From Candidatus Methanomethylophilus sp. UBA78 (GTDB lineage Archaea > Thermoplasmatota > Thermoplasmata > Methanomassiliicoccales > Methanomethylophilaceae): a DNA stretch of 9,476 nucleotides. The stretch spans positions 55,096 to 64,571 of the forward strand of contig DARY01000018.1 of the NCBI GenBank assembly GCA_002503545.1, read 5' to 3'. The notes beneath the pieces are model-generated. The model was given only the letters and a program-made list of their open reading frames with translations. It was not told the origin of the DNA and searched no databases. A program made the position numbers and the translations under genes. This document shows, piece after piece, positions 1 to 5,395 of this stretch. The stretch's first letter is position 1. Each line of letters begins with the position of its first letter.

Positions 1-1503
1 ACCGGCAAGACCATGCTCGCCAAGGCCGTGGCGGGAGAGACCAGCAGCAACTTCATCTCCATCGGCGGACCGGAGATCATGAGCAAGTTCTACGGCGAGT
101 CCGAGGGCAAGCTCAGGGAGATCTTCAAGGAGGCCGAGGAGAACTCGCCCAGCATCATCTTCATCGACGAGATCGACTCGATCGCGCCGAAGAGGAGCGA
201 GGTGCAGGGGGAGGAGGAGAGGCGCATCGTCGCCCAGCTGCTGTCCCTCATGGACGGACTGAACGCCAGAGGCAAGGTCGTGGTGATCGGCGCCACCAAC
301 AGGCCGAACTCCATCGACGAGGCCCTCAGAAGACCGGGAAGGTTCGACAGGGAGATAGAGATCGGGGTGCCGGACAGGCAGGGACGTCTGGAGATCCTGC
401 AGATCCACACCAGGGGCATGCCCCTGGACAAGGATGTGGACCTGGCCCCGATCGCCGACAGGACCCACGGATACGTGGGTGCGGACCTGGCCGCCCTGTG
501 CAGGGAAGCCGCCATGGCCGCCCTGAGGAGGGTGCTACCCGACGTGAACGTCGAGGACGAGACCATACCCACCGACGTGCTCAACAGGATCTGCGTCACC
601 AGGGACGACTTCACCGACGCCATGAAGGGTCTGCAGCCGTCGACCATGAGGGAGGTCCTGATAGAGAAGCCCAACGTCAAATGGGAGGACATCGGAGCCC
701 TGGCGGACGCCAAGCAGGAGCTCAAGGAGGCCGTGGAGTGGCCCCTGAAGTACGGCAAGGTGTTCGCCCACATGAACGCCAAACCGCCCAAGGGCATCCT
801 GCTCTACGGACCCCCCGGGACCGGCAAGACCATGCTCGCCAAGGCGGTCGCCACCGAATCCGAAGCCAACTTCATCTCCGTGAAGGGGCCGGAGTTCCTC
901 AACAAATGGGTGGGGGAGTCCGAGAAAGCCGTCAGGGAGACGTTCAGGAAGGCCAGGCAGGCATCTCCCTGCGTGATCTTCATGGACGAGCTCGACTCCG
1001 TGGTGCCCGTGAGGGGTACCGGCGGCGACAGCAACGTGACGGAGAGGGTGGTGTCCCAGATGCTCACGGAGATGGACGGCCTCGAACCAATGAACGACGT
1101 GGTCGTGATCGGCGCCACCAACAGGCCCGATATGATAGACCCGGCCCTCCTGAGACCGGGAAGGTTCGACAAATCCATATTCGTAGGGCCTCCCGACGAG
1201 GAATCCAGAAGGGCGATATTCGGCATCCACACCGCCGGAAAACCCCTGGAAGGGGACGTGGACCTGGACGATCTGGCCGGAAGGACCGAGGGCTGCACGG
1301 GAGCGGACATATCCGCCATCTGCAACGAGGCCGTCATGACCGCGGTCAGAAGGCTGGTGGCCCAGGGCAGGGTCCCCACCGACGAGGAGATCGCCGCGTG
1401 CAAGGTCGCGCAGGACGACTTCCTGAAGGCGGTGGACAAGTTCGGGCCGAAAGCGTCCGAGAGACTCAAGGCGTACGGCGACCTGGGTAAGATCCAGGAA
1501 TGA
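1..1503 (+). CDS. Cdc48/VCP-like tandem AAA+ ATPase, 5'-truncated by window edge
   Basis: This is an ATP-driven unfoldase of the Cdc48/p97/VAT family, acting in the cytosol to pull apart proteins or complexes for degradation or recycling. The frame is open from base 1. The fragment (500 residues) begins inside the D1 Walker A (TGKT). D1 Walker B is IIFIDEID with the DE pair at about residues 56-57, and its arginine-finger region RRPGRFD lies near 110-116. A second complete AAA+ module follows: Walker A GPPGTGKT at about 270-277, Walker B VIFMDELD with DE at about 329-330, and LRPGRFD near 384-390. The N-terminal substrate/cofactor domain and the start of D1 lie upstream of the window. Both modules keep their catalytic residues, so both should hydrolyse ATP. 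The tail ends DLGKIQE without an obvious proteasome-docking HbYX motif. The next gene on the same strand is hsp20, which fits a proteostasis role. Nearly identical Walker A coding bases at 1-26 and 820-845 are the paralogous D1/D2 modules. Confidence 0.96.
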   Translation, partial: TGKTMLAKAVAGETSSNFISIGGPEIMSKFYGESEGKLREIFKEAEENSPSIIFIDEIDSIAPKRSEVQGEEERRIVAQLLSLMDGLNARGKVVVIGATNRPNSIDEALRRPGRFDREIEIGVPDRQGRLEILQIHTRGMPLDKDVDLAPIADRTHGYVGADLAALCREAAMAALRRVLPDVNVEDETIPTDVLNRICVTRDDFTDAMKGLQPSTMREVLIEKPNVKWEDIGALADAKQELKEAVEWPLKYGKVFAHMNAKPPKGILLYGPPGTGKTMLAKAVATESEANFISVKGPEFLNKWVGESEKAVRETFRKARQASPCVIFMDELDSVVPVRGTGGDSNVTERVVSQMLTEMDGLEPMNDVVVIGATNRPDMIDPALLRPGRFDKSIFVGPPDEESRRAIFGIHTAGKPLEGDVDLDDLAGRTEGCTGADISAICNEAVMTAVRRLVAQGRVPTDEEIAACKVAQDDFLKAVDKFGPKASERLKAYGDLGKIQE

Positions 1504-1524
1504 CCCGTCCGCGCAAACCGCTTA

Positions 1525-1542
1525 CCGGGCCGGGAGGCCCGG
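1525..1542 (+). other. Perfect 7-bp hairpin between cdc48-like gene and hsp20
   Basis: CCGGGCC-GGGA-GGCCCGG is a perfect inverted repeat with a 4-base loop in the short gap after the ATPase stop codon. Its 3' arm merges into a GGAGG motif (1541-1545) just before an upstream ATG at 1549. It has no T-run, so it is not a standard terminator. It could be an mRNA processing or stability element separating the two genes, or a structure masking the upstream ATG. The role is inferred. Confidence 0.45.
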
Positions 1543-1566
1543 AGGAAAATGAACGAGGTGATATGC

Positions 1567-2085
1567 ATGACAGACTACAAAGACGATATAGACATGATGT
1601 GGAATGAATTCAGCCGCCTCTTCGGAAGCGGCTTCGAGAGCATGAACAGGAGACTGAACAGGATGTTCGAGGACCTCGCCAACGCACCGGGGGTGAGGAC
1701 CTATGGGTACACCATGTACCAGGGACCCGACGGGATCCCCCACGTGCAGGAGTTCGGCAACTCCGTGAAGGAGCTGGGTCTCAACGCCGCGACCCCTCTC
1801 GGCGCCGTCGCCGAACCCCTCACCGACGTCGTCGTGGACGGTGACGTGGTAAGGGCCACCGCCGAGATACCGGGCGTGGCCAAGGAGGACATCGTCCTCG
1901 ACGGGACCCCCTCCTCCCTGACCATCTCCGTGGACACCGAGAAGAGGAAGTTCTCGAAGACCCTCGCCATGCCGTGCGACGTGGACATAGGATCCGCGAA
2001 AGCGACCTACAACAACGGGGTGCTCGAGGTCACCTTCAACCCGGTGAAACCGGCAGAGAACAAGACGAGGATCAACATAGAGTAA
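1567..2085 (+). CDS. Small heat-shock protein, Hsp20/alpha-crystallin family
   Basis: This is a cytosolic ATP-independent holdase chaperone that binds unfolding proteins and usually assembles into large oligomers. The product is 172 residues. An N-terminal arm (about 1-80, with MMWNEFSRLFGSGFESMNRR) is followed by the alpha-crystallin domain at about 84-160, with the beta-strand segment TDVVVDGDVVRATAEIPGV and the family signature AKATYNNGVLEVTF near 144-157. The tail carries an IxI motif (INI, 169-171), the element that packs against a neighbouring subunit. The start at 1567 is preferred because GAGGTGA at 1555-1561 is a strong Shine-Dalgarno five bases upstream. An in-frame ATG at 1549 would add six residues, but its GGAGG lies only three bases away and partly inside a hairpin. 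The gene follows the Cdc48-like gene by about 60 bases and may be co-transcribed. Family assignment is secure. Confidence 0.95.
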   Translation: MTDYKDDIDMMWNEFSRLFGSGFESMNRRLNRMFEDLANAPGVRTYGYTMYQGPDGIPHVQEFGNSVKELGLNAATPLGAVAEPLTDVVVDGDVVRATAEIPGVAKEDIVLDGTPSSLTISVDTEKRKFSKTLAMPCDVDIGSAKATYNNGVLEVTFNPVKPAENKTRINIE

Positions 2086-2125
2086 TCTGGCACACAGGGG
2101 GCGAAAGCCCACTCCCATACCTCCG

Positions 2126-2150
2126 GCGGGGAGGAGACCATCCTCCCCGC
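2126..2150 (+). terminator. Hairpin downstream of hsp20, possible terminator or 3'-end structure
   Basis: GCGGGGAGGA and TCCTCCCCGC form a perfect 10-bp stem around the loop GACCA, 40 bases after the hsp20 stop codon. No T-run follows directly, so the hairpin may protect or define the 3' end rather than terminate by itself. It is the strongest stem in the gap by length and GC content. Confidence 0.45.
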
Positions 2151-2159
2151 ATCAATCCG

Positions 2160-2178
2160 GGATTCGGAAGCCGAATCC
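2160..2178 (+). terminator. Second hairpin downstream of hsp20
   Basis: GGATTCGG-AAG-CCGAATCC is a perfect 8-bp stem with a 3-base loop, ten bases after the first hairpin. The sequence becomes AT-rich after it (TGATTTTACAG near 2202, TCATTTATTG at 2221). Together the two stems may define the 3' end of the hsp20 transcript. Function is inferred from position only. Confidence 0.35.
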
Positions 2179-2330
2179 GATCCGAACTGCTGCCGAATAA
2201 CTGATTTTACAGAATCTGGCTCATTTATTGTCCGTCATAAGAGCGGACCCTGTGCGCACTGACCGGTCAAACATGCCATACTGGCTGTGGATCAAAACTG
2301 ACGGAATAATACTTACAAAAAGAAATAATC

Positions 2331-2340
2331 TTTTTATATC
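2331..2340 (+). promoter_or_regulatory. Candidate archaeal TATA box reading rightward
   Basis: TTTTTATATC lies in an A-rich context (AAAAAGAAATAATC just upstream, a possible BRE). A start about 25 bases downstream would fall near 2361, where the sequence AAGGAGGAAAGGTG holds a Shine-Dalgarno-like GGAGG and a GTG at 2372. The transcript would run into the hairpin cluster. The T/A-rich element can also be read on the opposite strand (TATAAAAAG), so direction is not certain. Confidence 0.4.
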
Positions 2341-2375
2341 TAAGACGGACTTATTTTCATAAGGAGGAAAGGTGA

Positions 2376-2393
2376 CGGTCCCTTGCGGGACCG
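2376..2393 (-). terminator. Hairpin at the end of the minus-strand unit
   Basis: Read on the minus strand, CGGTCCC-GCAA-GGGACCG is a perfect 7-bp stem closed by GCAA, a GNRA-type tetraloop. It is followed by a pyrimidine-rich run (TCACCTTTCCTCCTT). It lies about 33 bases past the stop codon of the 30-codon ORF, a natural place for a transcript end. On the plus strand the loop would be TTGC, which has no special stability, so the minus strand is favoured as the RNA-bearing strand. Confidence 0.4.
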
Positions 2394-2425
2394 GATTCCT
2401 TAAGGGAATCACTCTTCAACATCCC

Positions 2426-2518
2426 TTACGAGATGTCGATGACGATCACGACCTCATCGGTCGTAATCGTCAGTCTGATACCGTTGGCACGGTAACAGAT
2501 GTTGATCTGTACGATCAT
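2426..2518 (-). CDS. Possible 30-residue small protein, unknown function
   Basis: This short ORF is preceded by GGAGGTGGT directly before ATG, a near-ideal archaeal Shine-Dalgarno with close spacing. The protein begins MIVQINICYRANG and ends VVIVIDIS. It alternates hydrophobic and polar residues in a way that suggests two or three beta strands, and no membrane segment is clear. Many codons end in C or G (ATC, AAC, CTG, GTC), as in the neighbouring real genes. No in-frame start exists further upstream before a stop. A weak TATA-like AATTTATCTC on the minus strand (2616-2625) would place a transcript start near 2595. Against coding: nearly the whole ORF is made of hairpins (2441-2471, 2475-2498, 2495-2510), so it could be a chance ORF in a structured RNA. 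I do not recognise a family. Confidence 0.4.
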   Translation of the reverse strand: MIVQINICYRANGIRLTITTDEVVIVIDIS

Positions 2519-2593
2519 ACCACCTCCTGCCGGGACGGTACCGGACGCGCCGTGAATGCAGTCTCGACGCGTTCGGACTGCCCATCAAACGGC

Positions 2594-2631
2594 AATTCTA
2601 CAAGGATTCTCATCCGAGATAAATTCTACAA
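2594..2631. repeat. Direct repeat AATTCTACAA, two copies 28 bases apart
   Basis: AATTCTACAA occurs at 2594-2603 and again at 2622-2631, exactly, with an 18-base spacer. A looser relative (TATTACAAC) lies at 2756-2764 near the start of the HTH gene. The copies flank the candidate minus-strand TATA (2616-2625), so they could be binding sites for a regulator controlling that promoter or the HTH operon. Role is inferred. Confidence 0.4.
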
Positions 2632-2737
2632 GTGCATGTAATTCTCAGGATGCCGACCCCTTCCGCGTTCGTATCGGATGTGCGCCCATCCATAAACCGC
2701 CCCGAGAAGGCCCGTACCGCGGAACAAAGGCAAACCA

Positions 2738-2758
2738 GATATAGATGTACAAATCTAT
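2738..2758 (+). promoter_or_regulatory. Promoter and candidate operator of the HTH regulator operon
   Basis: A TATA-like GATATAG at 2739-2745 lies about 25 bases before the ATG at 2767, the spacing expected for a leaderless transcript. Overlapping it is a perfect inverted repeat ATAGAT-GTACAA-ATCTAT (2741-2758). An inverted repeat between TATA and start is a typical place for a repressor, so autoregulation by the HTH protein encoded directly downstream is plausible. No Shine-Dalgarno precedes 2767, consistent with leaderless translation. Confidence 0.45.
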
Positions 2759-2766
2759 TACAACAC

Positions 2767-3723
2767 ATGACGAGAGAGGACATGGTCAACACCACCCGTG
2801 CCATCCTAGCGAAAGCAGGGTTCGACGTATCCTCGGCCATAAACATACGCAGCATATGCTTCGATGTGGTAGGTCGCAGGGACAAAACGGTGCTGATCAT
2901 AAAGATCCTCAGCAACGTGGACGCCTTCTCGCGTGAGAACGCCGATGAAATGAAGATAATGGCGGAAGCCCTCGACGCGAGTCCGATCCTCATAGGGGAG
3001 ACATCCAGTTCCAGCAAGCTCGAGAAGGGGATAATATACACGCGGTTCAAGATCCCCATCATATCCAACGAGACCCTCGCCGACCAGCTGCTGGAGGAGG
3101 TCCCCCCGTTCATATTCGCCGCCCCCGGCGGACTGTACGTGAAGATAGACAGCGACGTCCTCAGGCAGATACGCGAGGAGAGGGGCATAAGCCTCGGAAC
3201 CCTGGCGGAGACGGCCGGAGTGTCGAGACGCACCATCCAGATGTACGAGAGCGGGATGGGTGCGATGATCGACGCCGCCCTCAGACTGGAGGAGTTCCTG
3301 GACGCCCCCATAATAGAACCCCTGAACCCGTTCGATTACCAGAAGGAGGATGCGATCAAGTCGCACGAGGTATCCGGAAAGGGCACCTCCACCGGATACA
3401 CGCCGCTGGGCCGTCTGGTCAACATAGGGTTCTCGATAACCCCCATCTTCAGAGGACCGTTCGAAGCCATCACCCGCGACAGCGACCACGACGTGGTCCT
3501 CCTCACCGGCATAGGGGCGGAGGGGAACAAGCTCATCCAGAAGGCCCTCATCGCCTCCGAGCTGTCCAACCTGACCCACAAGCACTCTGTGGTCATCGTC
3601 CAGAAGAAACAGAGCACCGACAGCATCAAATCCACCGCCCTCGTCACCGACGAGGAACTCAAGAAGATAGACGACAAGGAAGTGCTGACCGACATAATCC
3701 TCACCCGGAGTTCCAAAAAATGA
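2767..3723 (+). CDS. Archaeal HTH transcriptional regulator, COG1395 family
   Basis: This is a DNA-binding regulator of the archaeal putative HTH-type regulatory protein family; its target genes are not known. The product is 318 residues. Residues about 1-125 form the family's N-terminal domain (RSICFDVVGRRDKTVLIIKIL, then SPILIGE and an EEVPPFIFAAPGGLYVKID segment). An XRE/Cro-type helix-turn-helix lies at about 131-178 (LRQIREERGISLGTLAETAGVSRRTIQMYE). A C-terminal half of about 140 residues contains the STGYTPLGRLVNIGF segment. The start at 2767 (MTREDMVNT) matches the usual beginning of the family and sits at leaderless distance from a TATA box; the ATG at 2782 is an alternative, and the frame upstream of 2767 is judged non-coding. 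The stop overlaps the next start (ATGA), so the downstream gene is translationally coupled. Family assignment is from conserved segments that I recognise. Confidence 0.88.
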   Translation: MTREDMVNTTRAILAKAGFDVSSAINIRSICFDVVGRRDKTVLIIKILSNVDAFSRENADEMKIMAEALDASPILIGETSSSSKLEKGIIYTRFKIPIISNETLADQLLEEVPPFIFAAPGGLYVKIDSDVLRQIREERGISLGTLAETAGVSRRTIQMYESGMGAMIDAALRLEEFLDAPIIEPLNPFDYQKEDAIKSHEVSGKGTSTGYTPLGRLVNIGFSITPIFRGPFEAITRDSDHDVVLLTGIGAEGNKLIQKALIASELSNLTHKHSVVIVQKKQSTDSIKSTALVTDEELKKIDDKEVLTDIILTRSSKK

Positions 3724-4355
3724 TCAGTCTGGGCGTGGGAAGCTGCCGTGTGGACATTCTGCCCGTCGTCAACGGCCTCGCCTCCGGCGCCGGTAAGGTC
3801 AGGGAGGCGTACGGCGGATATGAGGCGTACGGCGCATCCCTCGGCATAGAAGGCCTCGAGTCCCTGCGCAGGAGGGCGGAGATCGACATGAACGACATAG
3901 TTGTGAGCGAACTCGATATCATTTATTCCAAGAAGATGTCCGAGTTCGGGGATGTCATCGTCCCCTCCCCCGCCTTCTGCGAGATAGTCGACCTCTGCAC
4001 GGCGGACGGGATCAGCGTGATCCCCCTGGACATGAACGACTACGATTACGACACCGCGTACATGGAATGCATCAAGGCCACGGAGTTCACGTCGGAACAC
4101 AGGTTGGCCAAGAGGGGCATGAGGAAGAAGATGCCCGCAGAGACGCCGGAGGAGCTCGCCGTCATGTGGGACAGGCACGTATCCTCCGTCAAAGGATATG
4201 ACAGACTCAACAGGAGAAGGGAGGAGCACATGGCCAAGGAGATCCGCGATACGGCGAGGTACAGGTCATCCCTCCTGGCAGTCATCGAAGTGGAACGCGT
4301 CGAGGGGATAGTTTCCCTGCTGAAGGATGGTCATGAGCGAGAACGACGGATGTGA
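3720..4355 (+). CDS. Conserved hypothetical protein, faint TraB-like pattern
   Basis: A 211-residue soluble protein without signal peptide or membrane span. I do not firmly recognise its family. It starts MISLGVGSCRVDILPVVNG, contains DIVVSELDIIYSKKM, then SPAFCEIVDLCTADGISVIPLDMNDYDYD, and ends with a charged helix (REEHMAKEIRD) and a segment LLAVIEVERVEGIVSLL. The order (an ELD after a strand, a residue run resembling 'helix then strand then D', and a final 'EHMA... AVIE..RVEGI' segment) resembles TraB/PrgY-like proteins, but the usual GTAH and VVGAGH motifs are not present, so this is at best a divergent relative. The start ATG at 3720 overlaps the regulator's stop by four bases. The C-terminus overlaps the start of the membrane protease gene by about 23 bases. 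It is therefore a member of a tight three-gene operon. Confidence 0.8.
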   Translation: MISLGVGSCRVDILPVVNGLASGAGKVREAYGGYEAYGASLGIEGLESLRRRAEIDMNDIVVSELDIIYSKKMSEFGDVIVPSPAFCEIVDLCTADGISVIPLDMNDYDYDTAYMECIKATEFTSEHRLAKRGMRKKMPAETPEELAVMWDRHVSSVKGYDRLNRRREEHMAKEIRDTARYRSSLLAVIEVERVEGIVSLLKDGHERERRM

Positions 4356-5370
4356 GATGTGCCAGATATGGCGGGAAAGAGGGGCTTCGTACTGCGGTAG
4401 CTGCGGCAGGGCCCTCCGTACGGTACCCGCCGGGAACGCGAAAGGAGGGTTCATCCATTCCCTGGCCAAAGCCTGTGCGGTCCTCGTCCTGATCGGTGCC
4501 GTATGCGCGGTCGTCTTCCTGGTTGCGAACTACGGGAACATCGTAAACGTATTGAGAGGAATCGGGCTGTCCGTCTACATCCCGCTGGGTCTCGCCGACA
4601 TCAGACTGTTCTGGTTATCGGGTCCCGCCCTGGAAGCGTATTTCGTACTCGAACTTGCGGCAATCGTCTTCTTCATAGCCTACGCCGTACGCAGAACGCT
4701 GGCCGCGAAACGTGAATCCGGCGGTGACGGGGAACGTGTCTACCGCTCCGATTTCGTCGCGGCCTCATCCCTCACCGCGGTCCTCCTGGGGGCCTCCATG
4801 GCATACATAATGGCGATGGCGCTCATAGGCTACGTCCCGGATTCCTCCTGGCTGGAGGAATACGACGAATGGCTGATTGCATTCATGCTCGCCAACGCTG
4901 GGTTCCAGGAGGAGATCGCTTACCGCGTGATACTGATCGGTCTCCCGCTTGCCGTGATCGCGATGGTGAGATACCGCGGCGTCCGGAACTGGAGGCTTCT
5001 CCTCGGAGGGTTCGGCATGAGCAAGGCCACCCTAGTCCTGATAGTCGTGAGTTCCGTTATCTTCGGTCTGGCACATTACGACGGATGGGGTTGGGTCAAG
5101 ATAATCAACGCCTTCATAGCCGGGATCCTGTTCGCTTACGCCTACACCGAATACGGATTGCACGTATGCGTCATCATGCATTTCATGAACGACACCCTGA
5201 CCCTGTTCGCCGGAGGCATACTGATAGAGCTGGCACTCATGGGATTGGGCATAGTCGTCCTGATATATTGGATCGTGAAAGCGGACCGCTCCAAACTGAA
5301 CGTGGCCGGCCTGCCGGGGTTCCCCGGACAAGCGGAAGGGAAGGTCTCGGACGTCTGGAAAAGACACTGA
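4333..5370 (+). CDS. CPBP (Abi) family membrane protease with N-terminal zinc ribbon
   Basis: This is a membrane protein of the CAAX-protease/bacteriocin-processing (CPBP, Rce1-like) family, presumed intramembrane metal-dependent endopeptidases. The 345-residue product starts with a short zinc ribbon, CEMC...CGSC (C7, C10, C21, C24). About seven hydrophobic segments follow, the first near 44-66 (ACAVLVLIGAVCAVVFLVA). The three family motifs are present: EEIAYR (E193, E194, R198), FGLAH (H248) and HFMND (H283, N286). The catalytic residues therefore look intact. The C-terminal tail is charged and cytoplasmic-looking. ATG 4333 is preferred over 4327 because AAGG at 4323-4326 sits six bases upstream; 4327 would add two residues. 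The gene overlaps the preceding ORF, indicating coupling to the HTH regulator. Substrate is unknown; lipoprotein, prenylated-protein or peptide processing are all possible. Confidence 0.9.
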   Translation: MSENDGCEMCQIWRERGASYCGSCGRALRTVPAGNAKGGFIHSLAKACAVLVLIGAVCAVVFLVANYGNIVNVLRGIGLSVYIPLGLADIRLFWLSGPALEAYFVLELAAIVFFIAYAVRRTLAAKRESGGDGERVYRSDFVAASSLTAVLLGASMAYIMAMALIGYVPDSSWLEEYDEWLIAFMLANAGFQEEIAYRVILIGLPLAVIAMVRYRGVRNWRLLLGGFGMSKATLVLIVVSSVIFGLAHYDGWGWVKIINAFIAGILFAYAYTEYGLHVCVIMHFMNDTLTLFAGGILIELALMGLGIVVLIYWIVKADRSKLNVAGLPGFPGQAEGKVSDVWKRH

Positions 5371-5395
5371 TCCCGCATCTGGCACATCAGCGGGA
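5371..5395. terminator. Hairpin in the convergent junction of two genes
   Basis: TCCCGC (5371-5376) and GCGGGA (5390-5395) pair around a 13-base loop in the 16-base gap between two converging stop codons. The right arm lies in the last codons of the minus-strand gene. A GC-rich stem shared by both converging transcripts could stall polymerase from either side. There is no T-run, so this is tentative. Confidence 0.35.

Larger units (their letters stand above)
2376..2581 (-). other. Chain of adjacent inverted repeats, possible structured RNA
   Basis: Six good stems follow each other: 2376-2393 (7 bp), 2394-2410 (GATTCC/GGAATC), 2441-2471 (13 pairs including one non-Watson-Crick), 2475-2498 (TACCGT/ACGGTA plus CTG/CAG), 2495-2510 (ACAGAT/ATCTGT, competing with the previous one) and 2558-2581 (GCAGTC/GACTGC with an inner CGA/TCG). 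The single mismatch in the 13-pair stem is C-A on the plus strand but U-G on the minus strand, so the helix is continuous only in a minus-strand RNA. The GNRA loop at 2383-2386 points the same way. No match to a known RNA family (tRNA, RNase P, SRP, C/D box) was recognised. It may be a structured RNA, a structured mRNA, or a small repeat element. Confidence 0.4.
2086..2766. other. 680-base intergenic region rich in inverted repeats
   Basis: No conventional gene fills this gap. From left to right it holds two hairpins just after hsp20 (2126-2150, 2160-2178), an AT-rich stretch (about 2190-2360) with a 10-base palindrome TGACCGGTCA at 2260-2269, and a TATA-like sequence at 2331-2340. Then come consecutive inverted repeats from 2376 to 2581, within which a 30-codon ORF lies on the minus strand. 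A direct repeat follows at 2594-2631, and finally the promoter of the HTH regulator. The regulator's frame is open back to 2632, but bases 2632-2766 lack homology to the family's N-terminus and look non-coding. Confidence 0.7.

Noticed and set aside
1..851. Near-identical stretch at 1-26 and 820-845 as a DNA repeat
   Set aside because: Explained by the two paralogous AAA+ Walker A motifs of one protein.
2221..2412. 63-codon ORF on the minus strand
   Set aside because: Spans AT-rich promoter-like sequence and a hairpin, with atypical composition and no start signal.
2361..2581. RNase P RNA, SRP RNA or C/D box RNA in the hairpin cluster
   Set aside because: GGAGGAAAG recalls an RNase P element and a few CTGA/ATGA words occur, but the other conserved blocks and the correct order are missing.
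2372..2641. 89-codon ORF on the plus strand with GTG start
   Set aside because: It has an SD-like sequence, but codon use is unlike the real genes, no family is recognisable, and it is largely the antisense of the better supported minus-strand ORF; kept only as a finding about transcription.
2632..2766. N-terminal extension of the HTH regulator by 45 codons
   Set aside because: The frame is open, but the added residues do not resemble the family, a TATA box and inverted repeat lie inside it, and the family's usual start matches ATG 2767.
2086..2766. CRISPR array or insertion sequence in the gap
   Set aside because: No regularly spaced repeats beyond two copies, no terminal inverted repeats with target duplication, no transposase fragment.
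4355..5392. Shared word GATGTGCCAGAT at about 4359 (+) and 5390 (-)
   Set aside because: A 12-base match inside coding sequences without further similarity around it; taken as chance.
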